Positions 1 to 8,571 are shown, numbered from the stretch's first letter. The stretch is DNA of 64,000 nt from QHXM01 sp963697975 (GCA_963697975.1 OY969111.1:1860001-1924000); one strand, 5' to 3'. The notes: generated by a model not told the origin, from the sequence alone. A program made the numbers and translations.

Positions 1-2
1 TG

Positions 3-443
3 GGGCGCGTCGTTGATCGCGTCCGCTCGCTCTCAGACAAGTTGGAGGAGCTGGCGCACGACGAAGGAAATTTAGAACTGCTGGACGACCGGCGCGCCGT
101 CATCTTCGAGCAACTGGACAAGCTGACCAGCCGCGCACGGCTCCTGCAACGCTCGATGACGGTCTTTTATCTGGCGCTCGGCATCTTTGTCTCGACCAGC
201 GTCGCCATCGGAATCGTCGCCGTCACGAGTACGCGCTATAGCTGGATTGCGGTGATCGTCGCGCTCATCGGCGCAAGCTGCCTGTTCTATGGCAGCATGC
301 TTCTCATCTTCGAGGCGCGGCTGGCCCTGAGCACGATTCACATGGAGATGGATTTCATCTGGCGCTTCACCAAACACTTCGCGCCCCCGGAGCTTGTCAA
401 AAAGCACAAGCCGCGTTTCGTCCATTTTAGAAGACATGACTGA
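3..443 (+). CDS. DUF2721-like membrane protein, 5' truncated by the window
   Basis: The frame is open from the first bases, so the true start lies outside the window. A TTG at 42 could be read as a start, but the residues before it (GRVVDRVRSLSDK) continue the family-like pattern of a charged helix after a first membrane segment. About 146 residues are visible. Two hydrophobic segments follow (SMTVFYLALGIF... and WIAVIVALIGASCLFYG...), ending in a short basic tail. This layout fits DUF2721, a family of small inner-membrane proteins of unknown function. The 3' end overlaps the next gene by 8 bases, which suggests co-transcription. I assign no biochemical role. Confidence 0.7.
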   Translation, partial: GRVVDRVRSLSDKLEELAHDEGNLELLDDRRAVIFEQLDKLTSRARLLQRSMTVFYLALGIFVSTSVAIGIVAVTSTRYSWIAVIVALIGASCLFYGSMLLIFEARLALSTIHMEMDFIWRFTKHFAPPELVKKHKPRFVHFRRHD

Positions 444-1488
444 GAACAGAAGACAGGGGTCGGAAGTCAGGAGACAGAATGAAGAGCCGTCGTATGTGCG
501 GCTTCTTCAAACGGGGGAATTTGAGCGGCGCGTGCTTCGGCTTGAAGCGATGCTCGAAAGCTGCCGTGTCTGCCCGCGCGATTGTCTGAACAATCGCCTG
601 AAAGACGAGATTGCCGCCTGCTATTCGGGACGACTGCCGATTGTCTCATCCTACACGGCGCACTTCGGCGAAGAACCCGCGCTCGTCGGGACAAAAGGCG
701 CGGGCAACATCTTTTTCGGCAACTGCAATTTGCGCTGCGTCTATTGCCAGAACTTTCAAATCTCTCAAACGCACAAAGAGCAGATCAGGAATCAGGTAAC
801 GCACGAGCGACTGTCAGAGATGATGCTTGAGCTTCAGGCGAGAGGTTGCCACAACATCAACTTCGTCTCGCCCACGCATTTCGCTCCGCAGATGGCGCGA
901 GCCGTTTTGCTCGCCGCACGCTCCGGGCTTCGTCTCCCCATCGTCTACAACACCAACGCCTACGACTCAGCGGAAGTCCTGCGCCTCCTGGAAGGCATCG
1001 TTGACGTTTACCTACCCGACTTGAAATATGCGGATTCCTCAGACGGTTACGAATATTCCAAAGTGAGGGACTACACGGAACACGCTCGCCGCGCGATTCT
1101 TGAGATGTACCGGCAGACGGGCGACGAGCTTGTCTTCGGCTCGGACGGCCTGCTCAAGCGCGGCCTCGTGATTCGCCTGCTCGTCCTGCCAAACGATCTG
1201 GCGGGCGTGCGCGAATCGCTCTGTTGGATCAAAGACACTTTAAGCCCGCGCGTCGCCGTCTCGATGATGGCGCAATACTACGCGACCAATCGCGCCGCGA
1301 CCGATCCGCGCTACACCTTGCTCTCGCGCCGTATCACCGAAACGGAATGGCTGCGCGCACTCTCCGCGCTCGACGAATTGGGGATGGAAGAAGGCTGGAT
1401 GCAGGAATATGACGGTGCATCACACTACTATCGTCCCGATTTCACAGATCAGGAGAAGCCGTTCAAGGATATTAGAGATTTTCAGTAG
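436..1488 (+). CDS. PflX-like radical SAM protein
   Basis: A 350-residue radical SAM enzyme. The SAM-cluster motif C-x3-C-x2-C is at about C97, C101 and C104 (GNCNLRCVYCQN). A second cysteine cluster lies upstream at about 43-50 (CRVCPRDC). Together with the GTKGAGNIFF segment just before the motif, this is typical of COG1313 / PflX, the uncharacterised relatives of pyruvate formate-lyase activase. The family reductively cleaves S-adenosylmethionine, but its substrate is unknown and no glycyl-radical enzyme is present nearby. An in-frame start at 394 exists inside the upstream gene. I prefer ATG 436, which overlaps the upstream stop by 8 bases and starts just ahead of the conserved region. 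Confidence 0.85.
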   Translation: MTENRRQGSEVRRQNEEPSYVRLLQTGEFERRVLRLEAMLESCRVCPRDCLNNRLKDEIAACYSGRLPIVSSYTAHFGEEPALVGTKGAGNIFFGNCNLRCVYCQNFQISQTHKEQIRNQVTHERLSEMMLELQARGCHNINFVSPTHFAPQMARAVLLAARSGLRLPIVYNTNAYDSAEVLRLLEGIVDVYLPDLKYADSSDGYEYSKVRDYTEHARRAILEMYRQTGDELVFGSDGLLKRGLVIRLLVLPNDLAGVRESLCWIKDTLSPRVAVSMMAQYYATNRAATDPRYTLLSRRITETEWLRALSALDELGMEEGWMQEYDGASHYYRPDFTDQEKPFKDIRDFQ

Positions 1489-1681
1489 GTGTTAGCAGAT
1501 ACTTCAAGGACTTCCGGCAGGTTCTACACACGCGCTCTTTCTTAGGCGTCCCTTTATAGAGTTTCCGCTTAACAGACTTTCCCGCAGGGTCAACAGCGTT
1601 CGTGAAGGCGACTTCAAACGAAGTCTACCTGTACGAACCAGGTCGTTTCGACTAACTACCCACTGTGAAGGAGATGAACAC

Positions 1682-1954
1682 ATGGCTCCACAATCCACCC
1701 TGACGTTTATCACCGAAAGCCTACCGGACTTTCCTGTTGGCGTGCCCGCGAATTTTCAGATACAGGCGAGCGGTGGCAAACCGCCCTACAGCTTTAAGAT
1801 TACACAAGGCAAGCTGCCCCCGTCATTGACGATGAGTAAGACGGGGAAAATAACTGGAAGGCCCAGAAGAGTCGCCGACACTACCATCTTCGTTAAGTTG
1901 ACAGACAGCGTGAATAAATCTCTCACTCAGGCTTTCGCCGTGCGCGTGGTGTAA
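1682..1954 (+). CDS. small single-domain Ig-like (He_PIG-type) protein
   Basis: A 90-residue protein made almost entirely of one putative immunoglobulin-like module. The pattern V-G-V-P...SGGKPPYSFKITQGKLPPSLTM...G.I.GRP matches the He_PIG repeats normally found many times over in large secreted adhesins. Here there is one copy, with no signal peptide and no membrane segment, so its location is unclear. AAGGAG stands about 8 bases before the ATG, and a strong terminator follows at 2008. That makes it look like a real monocistronic gene and not a fragment of a larger adhesin. Function unknown. Confidence 0.6.
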   Translation: MAPQSTLTFITESLPDFPVGVPANFQIQASGGKPPYSFKITQGKLPPSLTMSKTGKITGRPRRVADTTIFVKLTDSVNKSLTQAFAVRVV

Positions 1955-2007
1955 GCGCTCCGTAACTCCGAACTAGCCGTCACAAGAAGCGGCCACTGGA
2001 ATGATAG

Positions 2008-2051
2008 CAGCAGGGCGCACCTCAAAACGAGAAGTGCGCCCTGCTGAAATT
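2008..2051 (+). terminator. rho-independent terminator after the Ig-like gene
   Basis: A perfect 13-bp stem (CAGCAGGGCGCAC pairing with GTGCGCCCTGCTG) with a 13-base loop is followed by AAATTTTT on the plus strand. It begins 54 bases after the stop of the Ig-like gene. It also lies just beyond the 3' end of the convergent glycine-zipper gene, but it has no T-run in that direction. Confidence 0.8.
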
Positions 2052-2073
2052 TTTAGTCTGTAGGCGTTGATTG

Positions 2074-2346
2074 TTAGTAGCGCCTGCGATGCTTTCTGTT
2101 TCGGTGTCGCTGAATCAGGTATCCAGTGCCAGCGCCCGCACCGGCCCCGATCACCGCGCCCTTCTTGCCGCCGATCAACGCGCCGCCCACTGCCCCGGCA
2201 ACGCCGCCGATAATAGCCCCTCTCCTCCTGCTGTGGTGATGGCGTCTGCGCCGCTGAGCAAAGCCTTCGCCGACGAAAGTTCCGAGCAGCAACACCAGCC
2301 CCACGATGACCGCTACGATGCGTCTATTTAGAACAGAGTGTCTCAT
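2074..2346 (-). CDS. small secreted glycine-zipper protein
   Basis: A 90-residue protein with an N-terminal signal sequence (RIVAVIVGLVLLLGTFVGEG, then FAQ as a likely cleavage site). An Arg/His-rich stretch follows, then a glycine-zipper segment (GAIIGGVAGAVGGALIGG, GAVIGAGAGAGTGYLI) and a basic tail. Glycine-zipper proteins of this size (YMGG / OmpA-like zipper families) are found in the cell envelope and are thought to pack as helices in membranes. AAAGGT precedes the ATG. It is convergent with the Ig-like gene. Exact function unknown. Confidence 0.65.
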   Translation of the reverse strand: MRHSVLNRRIVAVIVGLVLLLGTFVGEGFAQRRRRHHHSRRRGAIIGGVAGAVGGALIGGKKGAVIGAGAGAGTGYLIQRHRNRKHRRRY

Positions 2347-2464
2347 TACTGTACCTTTCTTGATGCCAAAATCGCTCTCGGGCAGTGCAACAGCAAACTC
2401 TATTCCTTAAAGAGAACGCCTGAGATCAGAAAGTCAATTTCAACTCGAATGTGCGCCGGGAGGC

Positions 2465-2558
2465 GGTTCACCACCGCAGACACAGAAGACACGGAGGATG
2501 CACGGAGACTTGATTCTCTGTGCGCCCTCTGCGTTCTCTGTGTCTGCGGTGGTGAACC
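2465..2558. repeat. inverted repeat with 22-bp perfect arms
   Basis: Arms 2465-2486 and 2537-2558 are exact reverse complements (core CACCACCGCAGACACAGA). The spacer is itself built of related words (AGACACGGAGGATGCACGGAGA and TCTGTGCGCCCTCTGCGTTC), so the whole segment can fold into one long imperfect hairpin. It lies between the glycine-zipper gene and folA. It belongs to the palindromic spacer set seen across this window. Confidence 0.8.
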
Positions 2559-2614
2559 TCAACTTTCCCTGCGCTCTTCCCTAACTGAACCTCTACCGGA
2601 ATCGCAGTCCTTCA

Positions 2615-3091
2615 TCATCCTCTTTCATAGAACGTCACCTTGAGATTGTCTTCAAGCTGCCGTGAATCGTAAGGCTTGAACCCGCGCAAATAATCTTCCG
2701 GCATGAAAGTGTCCGCGCCTTCCACCACCACAGGAATCTCCGTCACAATCCATTTATCTATCTCGCCGAGGAAAGTTTGATAGACCTGTTGGCCTCCGAT
2801 GATGAAAATGTCGCAGGAGAGATAGGGTCTTAACGATAGCACCGCTTGCTTGTCTCTTAAAACAATCACGCCGCCCTCTGCTTCAATCTCCGCTTGCCTG
2901 CTCATGACGAGGTTGAGCCTATCGGGCAAAGGTTTTTTCAGCGAAGCCCAGGTGCGGTGGCCCATCACGCAGGCGTTGCCGACGGTTTGCCGCTTGAAAA
3001 ACTTCAAGTCCGCAGAATAGTGCCAGGGGATTGTGCCGCCCTTGCCGATGGCTCCATTTCTCCCGACGGCGACGATGCCTATGATTGCCAT
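2615..3091 (-). CDS. folA: dihydrofolate reductase
   Basis: A 158-residue DHFR that reduces dihydrofolate to tetrahydrofolate with NADPH in the cytoplasm. Diagnostic segments are the start IGIVAVGRNGAIGKGGTIPW (active-site Trp and Met20-type loop), the helix DLKFFKRQTVGNACVMGHRTW, the NADPH site IFIIGGQQVY, and the C-terminal TFYERG. The length is normal for the family. The frame extends upstream to a GTG at 3133, but conserved residues begin right at the ATG at 3091, so I chose that. No thyA lies beside it, unlike the common thyA-folA pair. Confidence 0.93.
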   Translation of the reverse strand: MAIIGIVAVGRNGAIGKGGTIPWHYSADLKFFKRQTVGNACVMGHRTWASLKKPLPDRLNLVMSRQAEIEAEGGVIVLRDKQAVLSLRPYLSCDIFIIGGQQVYQTFLGEIDKWIVTEIPVVVEGADTFMPEDYLRGFKPYDSRQLEDNLKVTFYERG

Positions 3092-3299
3092 ACTCTTTTC
3101 GGTAAGTTCCCTTTCGGATTTCTCTCCTAGCACTTAACCGAGCGCGGTCATTCTGCCATGTGTGTGCCGGACAAGATAAGTCACGGCGCGCTTAACATCA
3201 ATGAAATTCTCGGCGGGCGTCCCCGTATTCCCGCGCGGTTGCGTTATACTTGGTCTTTGAATGATTCTCTAGAGCGCGCGGCAGCACTACAAAAAACTT

Positions 3300-4427
3300 A
3301 TGAATGAAAGCTTACGTTCTCTCTTTTCTCATACGGGACGTGTCGTCTACTTGAATCATGCGGCGGTTTCGCCGCCTCCTCTGAAGACTATCGAAGCTGT
3401 CTCGGCTCAGATGAGAGACGTGGCCGAGAATGGCTCTCTTCATTATCGCCAATGGATGGCCGTCAAGGAGCGTGCGCGCAAACTTGCCGCCGCGATGTTG
3501 GGCGCGCAGCCCGCCCAGGTTGCTTTCATGCGTAACACTTCGGATGGACTCTCCACAGTCGCCAACGGGTTGAGTTGGCGCGAGGGCGAGAACATCGTCA
3601 CCTTCCGGGGGGAGTTTCCGTCGAACGTTTATCCGTGGCTGCGCCTGCGTGAAGCTGCAAAGGTGGAAGTACGTTTCTGCGAGGAGCGCGACGGGCGCGT
3701 TGACGTTGATGAGTTGATTAGCCTGATTAACAGCCGGACGCGCGTCGTGGCGATTAGCCATGTGCAGTACGGCTCAGGCTTTCGCGCCGATCTCGAACGA
3801 ATCGGACGCGCGGCGAGAGCGCATGAGGCTTTGTTCGTCGTTGACGTGATTCAGGCGATGGGGGCGCTGCCCATCAACGTCGAGGCGGAGTTGGTAGACG
3901 CGGCAGCCGGAGCTTGTCACAAATGGCTACTCGCGCCGGAAGGCGTCGGGCTACTGTATTTGTCGGAGCGGGCACGCCAGCGGATAAAGCCTACGCTCGT
4001 TGGCTGGATGAGCGTGCCTGACCCGGAAGATTACAGCAACTTTGAACAAGACTGGGCACAAGGCACTCTCGCCTGGGAAACGGGCACTGCGCCCACCGCC
4101 CTCATTCACGGACTCGAAGCCAGCCTGAGCCTGTTGCAGGAAACGGGAATCGAGCGAATTGCCGCCCACCTGAACGAATTGACCGATTACCTGTGCGAAC
4201 GCCTGCAAAGTCGCGATTACGAGATTGTCAGTTCGCGGCGAGCTGGCGAAAAATCGCAAATTGTCTGCATACGACACAGGAGCGGCGAGTGGTCGCCGAT
4301 GGCTCTCTATGGCCATCTCAAAAAGCAAAACATCATCGCCGCCCCGCGCGGGTCGCGCCTGCGTATCTCACCGCACCTCTACAACACGACCGAAGATATA
4401 GACACACTTCTGGCCGCGCTGCCGTAA
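3300..4427 (+). CDS. class V PLP-dependent aminotransferase / cysteine desulfurase-like protein
   Basis: A 375-residue fold-type I PLP enzyme of the aminotransferase class V family. It opens with YLNHAAVSPPP and has the AFMRNTSDGLSTVANG segment (phosphate cup), VVDVIQAMGALP (Asp that contacts the PLP ring) and CHKWLLAPEGVG, in which K208 is the likely Schiff-base lysine. It resembles the CsdA/isopenicillin-N-epimerase branch more than housekeeping IscS, since the long Cys-containing IscS loop is not evident. The reaction is therefore not certain: desulfurase, selenocysteine lyase or epimerase-type chemistry are all possible. It is monocistronic. A TTATACT element around 3244 could be its -10. 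Confidence 0.82.
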   Translation: MNESLRSLFSHTGRVVYLNHAAVSPPPLKTIEAVSAQMRDVAENGSLHYRQWMAVKERARKLAAAMLGAQPAQVAFMRNTSDGLSTVANGLSWREGENIVTFRGEFPSNVYPWLRLREAAKVEVRFCEERDGRVDVDELISLINSRTRVVAISHVQYGSGFRADLERIGRAARAHEALFVVDVIQAMGALPINVEAELVDAAAGACHKWLLAPEGVGLLYLSERARQRIKPTLVGWMSVPDPEDYSNFEQDWAQGTLAWETGTAPTALIHGLEASLSLLQETGIERIAAHLNELTDYLCERLQSRDYEIVSSRRAGEKSQIVCIRHRSGEWSPMALYGHLKKQNIIAAPRGSRLRISPHLYNTTEDIDTLLAALP

Positions 4428-4631
4428 GAAGAAAGAGGAGCGCACCGACGCCTCAGAAAAGCGTGGCTGATTATCGGTCATTCGTACACATGGTTTGTAC
4501 GAAAGGAAAACAGCCTGTGCCCTTCCTGCCATTCAATTCCGCCAGATTCCCGACATGATGGCTCCCAGAAACCGCGATTTTTAAGGGCATAATATTTTCT
4601 TAGAAAGAGAGCGCGGGAGATTGGATTAGTG

Positions 4632-4920
4632 GCACGGTCGTTGCTCTAGTAATCCTCGATAAAATAAGAAGGGTACAATAAGGGTAAATCGGGTCAGGCT
4701 CGGAGACGGCAGTGAGTGAAGGCTTTGGGGGAGGCGTTCTCTCACTTCAAAAAGCAGGCGGCGGCTCTTTCGGGGGAACGGGGTTGTCGCAAGATGCTTA
4801 AAGCGGTCAAAGGGCATAAGTGCTGGGCTGCTGGTCGGCGTCCTGAAAGGGCTTGGGGGAGCCTGACAGGAAGACCAGCAGCCCGCAACTTTCTTACGAG
4901 CAAAGGGCAGGAGCAATAAA
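4632..4920 (+). ncRNA. candidate structured non-coding RNA
   Basis: There is no credible gene between 4428 and 4975, but this stretch is rich in paired segments. GTTGCTC near 4639 can pair with GAGCAAT near 4912, closing the ends. Hairpin A (about 4710-4748) pairs AGTGAG with CTCACT and has a loop containing TTTGGGGGAG. Hairpin B (about 4829-4892) has a perfect 12-bp stem GGGCTGCTGGTC / GACCAGCAGCCC and a loop containing TTGGGGGAG. The two loops share the same G-rich word. A terminator follows directly at 4921. I could not match it to RNase P, tmRNA, SRP or 6S RNA. The strand is inferred from the terminator and is not proven. Confidence 0.45.
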
Positions 4921-4958
4921 AATTAGCCGCGAGATGAAAGTCTCGCGGCTAATTTTTT
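4921..4958. terminator. bidirectional rho-independent terminator
   Basis: A perfect 14-bp stem (AATTAGCCGCGAGA / TCTCGCGGCTAATT) with a 6-base loop. T-runs occur on both sides: TTTTTT to the right on plus, and TTTTTATT on minus after the left arm. It would end the candidate RNA on the plus strand and the DUF6599-like gene on the minus strand. Confidence 0.85.
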
Positions 4959-4975
4959 GTCATTAGCGTCTTCCA

Positions 4976-6175
4976 CTACTGAGCGACGGGCTTCTCCTCG
5001 CCTCCAGCGCCCAGCAATCTCGCCGGATCGGTCTCCGGGGTCAACTCGTCAATGTTCAGACGCAGCATTCCTCCGGCATCAGAGTAAGCCACTTCTTCCA
5101 CCGCGCGTTGCTGCGCCCTGCGGCGCAGGAAAAAGATGCCGCCGACGACTCCGCCTATTCCCAGACAGGCCGCCACGAAAAAACCTATCGTTCGGGCTAT
5201 CCCTAAAATAAGACCGACAGCGTCGCGCGTGTGCTGCTTTTCCGCGCGCGCCCAAAGAAGCGGGTTCTCGCCGAGCCACTGAATGCTCTGCTCATACTTT
5301 ACGCTGTCAATTAACTTCGCCGCAGCCGTTTCATCCGGCGCGTTAAAAACAAAGACGGAATAGTTACCGACGCGACGGTATGCGGAAGGGACGGATTGCC
5401 CCTGTGCGCGAAGTTCCTGAAGCCGCGCCGTCAACCGCGCGTCCGCATCGGCGGCAATTTGTGGTGTCGTGTATTCGACCACGACGAGGCGCGAGGCGTC
5501 GTAATCGGCTGTGACGGCCTCTGCGCCTTCGTTGAAGTTGATCACTTCAAGGATGGGCTGCTGGCCTGTGGCTTCCTGCAAGGCGGGCAGGCTGATGGCG
5601 TAGGTGGCGCGATCCTGCGCCGTCTCCCAATCAGGCAGATGCTTGATGATGGGTGGAATTTCGTTTTCGGCTTCGGGCAGGGTGGCAGCGTATGCGCGAG
5701 CGAACGTCGGCAGGCCGCTCTCACCATTAGCACTCTTGCTCGTACCCGCGATGCTGACAAAGACAGGGCCTTTATAGAAAAGAATAGTGTTCGGGGCATC
5801 AAACCCCGCGATGCCGACACCCTTCAACCTCGTCGCCTGCGATTGTGTCTCGCTTTTCATCTGCGCGGCGGCGCGAGTCAGGAGCGAATACGCGCCCGCG
5901 TGCGATTGCGTCTGGACAACCATGACCGTCAGCCGCTCGCCTTTAGGAGAGACATACACGCCTTCAGCCGCGCCGCGCACGCCGAAATTTTCCGGCGTAA
6001 TCTCCTTCGAGAGAGACGCGGGCGGGCGCGCCGCACCTTGAGCGCGAAAATCGCCAACGGTTTTAGGCAGCAGCTTCATCACTTCGGACGAGGACGAATC
6101 CTGCCCAATTGCCGCGCCGAACAGGAGCAAAAGAAGAGCACAAACCGGAATCAATCTCGATGAAATAAAACGCAA
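4976..6175 (-). CDS. secreted, membrane-anchored DUF6599-like protein
   Basis: A 399-residue protein with a clear signal peptide (LIPVCALLLLLFGAAIGQ) and a mostly hydrophilic extracytoplasmic body. A membrane helix near the C-terminus (about 325-350, GFFVAACLGIGGVVGGIFFL) is followed by a basic RRRAQQR stop-transfer and a 45-residue cytoplasmic tail. The body begins LLPKTVGDFRAQG, a pattern seen in DUF6599 proteins of Acidobacteria. No catalytic motif is visible and the function is unknown. It reads towards the terminator at 4921. The palindrome-free 120 bases upstream separate it from the PH-domain gene. Confidence 0.6.
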   Translation of the reverse strand: MRFISSRLIPVCALLLLLFGAAIGQDSSSSEVMKLLPKTVGDFRAQGAARPPASLSKEITPENFGVRGAAEGVYVSPKGERLTVMVVQTQSHAGAYSLLTRAAAQMKSETQSQATRLKGVGIAGFDAPNTILFYKGPVFVSIAGTSKSANGESGLPTFARAYAATLPEAENEIPPIIKHLPDWETAQDRATYAISLPALQEATGQQPILEVINFNEGAEAVTADYDASRLVVVEYTTPQIAADADARLTARLQELRAQGQSVPSAYRRVGNYSVFVFNAPDETAAAKLIDSVKYEQSIQWLGENPLLWARAEKQHTRDAVGLILGIARTIGFFVAACLGIGGVVGGIFFLRRRAQQRAVEEVAYSDAGGMLRLNIDELTPETDPARLLGAGGEEKPVAQ

Positions 6176-6294
6176 AACAACACCCTCTTAATCAAAACTT
6201 GATAACTACAATACGTTTAGAACCCGCGAAACGGTTGGATGTTCCAGATGAAACTCCCGGTTGCGCGCTCTTTTCCTGATAAGAGTCTCTCAAT

Positions 6295-6933
6295 TTACTG
6301 GAAACGGCGCATTTCACGCAGCAGCAAATCGGCGTATTGGCGCGGGTTGTGTATGTTGTGCAGGACGGTCGAGCCGCCAAGCTCGCTGGCGTTATCTATC
6401 ACCACGTTTCCGTAACCGAGCAGCCTTTGCATGATCGTCGCCGATACCGTCACGTCCTGAATATTCCTTAAGGGGAGATTCCGCGTCGTGCGCGCGATAA
6501 AGCCTTCGTCAATCTCCAGCTTGTGATTCGTCAGGGTGTACTGAACCATGTTGCGCTTAACGTGATAGAAGGCCGGAATGAGCAATACCGCCAGCGCAAT
6601 CGGAAGCGCAATCCACCAGGGCGCGCTGATGTAATAAGCTAGGAGAACAATCAAAAGTATCGCGCCGAGAGCCGCCAGACCGTAGCCGATCTTGATGAAG
6701 AAGAGCGTCGGGCGCGTCTTGAAAATCTGCCGCTCCACATCGCTCGTTCTCTCCTGTCGCGCCGGAGCAGGATTGTATGCCGGAGGCGGAGGCGGCTGCA
6801 TGGGGGGCGCGGAGAAGGGACGCGGCGGCGCGCCTGCATAGCGCGTCTCTTCCGGATCAACGGCAGGCGCGCCGCAGCCAGCGCAGAAGCGCTGACCGGG
6901 GGCAATGTAAGTTCCGCAGTTCGTGCAGTGCAT
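6295..6933 (-). CDS. zinc-ribbon plus bacterial PH-domain membrane protein
   Basis: A 212-residue protein. Residues 1-21 form a zinc ribbon (C3, C6, C17, C20). A Pro-rich linker (about 30-58) follows, then two adjacent membrane helices (about 80-130) and a C-terminal bPH_2/DUF304 domain (YTLTNHKLEIDEGFI...LPLRNIQDVTVS...GYGNVVID). Such YdbT/DUF304 proteins are cytoplasmic-membrane proteins of unclear function. It starts 15 bases after the stop of the response-regulator-like gene on the same strand, so the two probably share a transcript. Confidence 0.8.
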   Translation of the reverse strand: MHCTNCGTYIAPGQRFCAGCGAPAVDPEETRYAGAPPRPFSAPPMQPPPPPAYNPAPARQERTSDVERQIFKTRPTLFFIKIGYGLAALGAILLIVLLAYYISAPWWIALPIALAVLLIPAFYHVKRNMVQYTLTNHKLEIDEGFIARTTRNLPLRNIQDVTVSATIMQRLLGYGNVVIDNASELGGSTVLHNIHNPRQYADLLLREMRRFQ

Positions 6934-6948
6934 ACTCTGTAGTTTACC

Positions 6949-8559
6949 TCATTCGACGCTTCCGGCCACGCGCACGCTGTCGAGCAAAGCAGCCGGATCG
7001 TAAGGGGTCACAAAGACGCTGTGCGCGCCAAGCTCAAGCGCCTCGCGTCGCGCGCTCTCGTTGTTCTGGGAGAGCAGCATGACGACGGGCAAAGAGAGTC
7101 GCCCGCCGCTCTGTTTACGCAGCCGACGAATCGTTTCCACGCCGTCTATACCTTGAAGCTCGTAATCAAGCAAAAGCAGGTCAGGGCGCTCGATGCGTAG
7201 CAAGTGTAAAGCCTGCTGCCCGTCGAAGGCTGCCCGCGCTTCGTAGCCTGCGGAGCGAATCAGGGAATTGACCTGCGCCATTCGCGTCGAATCCGAGATG
7301 GTCAGAAGCAGGCGGCGCGGCATGACGGCTCCGCTCGCACGCCGCTCACGCTCCGTCGCAGCAGCAGCTTCCGCCGCGTGTGCGGCGTTCCCATCGCTCG
7401 GTGGCGCTTCAACAGTTTTCTCAGGAGCAATCGATATTTCCGGCGTTTCCTGCTCCCTCGTCTCGCGCTCAGTTTGTGAACCGGCAACGGAAGCTTGAAC
7501 TGGCGGCAAAGCGACGGGCGCTGCCGCTTCTTCTGCTGCCTGTAACTCACGAGCAGGCTCAGGAGGAGAAGCAAGTGGAGCGCGTGGTTCCGTTTCATCT
7601 TCTTTCGGTTGATAAGCAATGACGTGTCCGGCGGTCGCGTCTGTGCGGGCGTCGCTGACGGCTTGTTCCGCTTTCTCAATCAGAGTTTCAACGTCGCTGC
7701 CATGCGCTGTGAAAGAAGCCACGCCGGTCACGTAGTCGCGCTCCGGGTGTTCTTCCAGAAACTCCCTGTGCAGGCGTGACAAAGCGGCGACTGCCGAAGG
7801 CGTTTCCATACGCGGCAAATAGACCAGCAGCGTCGTCGGGCCGTAGAAGGCTACGGCGTCAATGCGGCGCAGGTTGAGCTTGAGAAAATTGTGCGCTTCA
7901 CTGAGCGTGGCGTCACGCGCCGCTTTATCAAACACGACCAGATTTCCGCGCGGAGCGACAGCGTAGATGAGAGCCAGCGTTCCCCTGACGCCCGCGCGCA
8001 CATCTTCGCGCACGGCGTCGAGCATGAACATGAAATTATCTATCTCAAGCCGACGGTCGCTGATGACAGGCGCGTTGCGGCGGTCGGATTCAACGCGCCA
8101 GAAGAGCGAATCGAGCCGCGCCAGAATCTGTGCGGGCGGCATCGCCAACTGGAAATAGTCGTCTGCCCCGATGTATTGAGCCGCTGTGCGTAAGGCATGC
8201 TCGTCTTCAATCCACGCGAAGACGATGGGCAGAGAATAGGTGGCGGTCTCCGCGCGGAGCTTGCGCGCGAGCGCGACTGTTTCGTTCTCCGTGTCGCCGC
8301 CCGCGTGAGCCACGATCATGATGACAACGTCCGGGTTGAAATCATTGATGGCGCGCGCGGCATCAGCGATTGCCGCCGCCCGCGTAACGTAACCGGAAGC
8401 GGTCAGTTGCTGTTGCAGGCCGAGGCCAGCCGTTTCCGCGATAATCAACGCGCGGCGCAGCGGCGTCGCTGCTGCAACCGCGTGCGGCGATGAATCATTT
8501 GTAGGATTATTCGACAAGAAAGCGGAAGCCCCCTCCAGATTGGCGCACGAGCCAATCAT
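6949..8559 (-). CDS. multi-domain response regulator with two receiver-like domains and a degenerate GGDEF-like middle
   Basis: A 536-residue cytoplasmic signalling protein. The N-terminal part (about 35-155) has receiver-like topology (RALIIAETAGLG...DVVIMIVA), but the usual phospho-acceptor Asp is not where expected. The middle (about 175-320, TLALIYAV...RIDAVAFYGPTTLLVYLP) resembles a nucleotide-cyclase fold without a GGDEF signature. An Ala/Glu/Pro-rich linker (about 330-420) follows. The C-terminal receiver (about 420-530) keeps the Asp in LLLLDYELQGIDG and the Thr/Lys-side switch region VFVTPYDP. No histidine kinase is adjacent. The start is uncertain because no good ribosome site precedes the ATG. 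Confidence 0.72.
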   Translation of the reverse strand: MIGSCANLEGASAFLSNNPTNDSSPHAVAAATPLRRALIIAETAGLGLQQQLTASGYVTRAAAIADAARAINDFNPDVVIMIVAHAGGDTENETVALARKLRAETATYSLPIVFAWIEDEHALRTAAQYIGADDYFQLAMPPAQILARLDSLFWRVESDRRNAPVISDRRLEIDNFMFMLDAVREDVRAGVRGTLALIYAVAPRGNLVVFDKAARDATLSEAHNFLKLNLRRIDAVAFYGPTTLLVYLPRMETPSAVAALSRLHREFLEEHPERDYVTGVASFTAHGSDVETLIEKAEQAVSDARTDATAGHVIAYQPKEDETEPRAPLASPPEPARELQAAEEAAAPVALPPVQASVAGSQTERETREQETPEISIAPEKTVEAPPSDGNAAHAAEAAAATERERRASGAVMPRRLLLTISDSTRMAQVNSLIRSAGYEARAAFDGQQALHLLRIERPDLLLLDYELQGIDGVETIRRLRKQSGGRLSLPVVMLLSQNNESARREALELGAHSVFVTPYDPAALLDSVRVAGSVE

Positions 8560-8571
8560 AAAGGCAAAATG

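Noticed and set aside
4716..4919. Possible small protein in the candidate RNA region
   Set aside because: No ribosome site, no family resemblance, and the sequence is dominated by paired stems and ends in a terminator. A structured RNA explains it better.
4632..4920. RNase P, tmRNA, SRP or 6S identity for the candidate RNA
   Set aside because: A GTCAGG...GGCAG stretch recalls SRP helix 8, but the tetraloop and symmetric loop do not fit. RNase P (GAGGAAAGTCC) and tmRNA (GGATTCGAC, ...CCA) hallmarks are missing.
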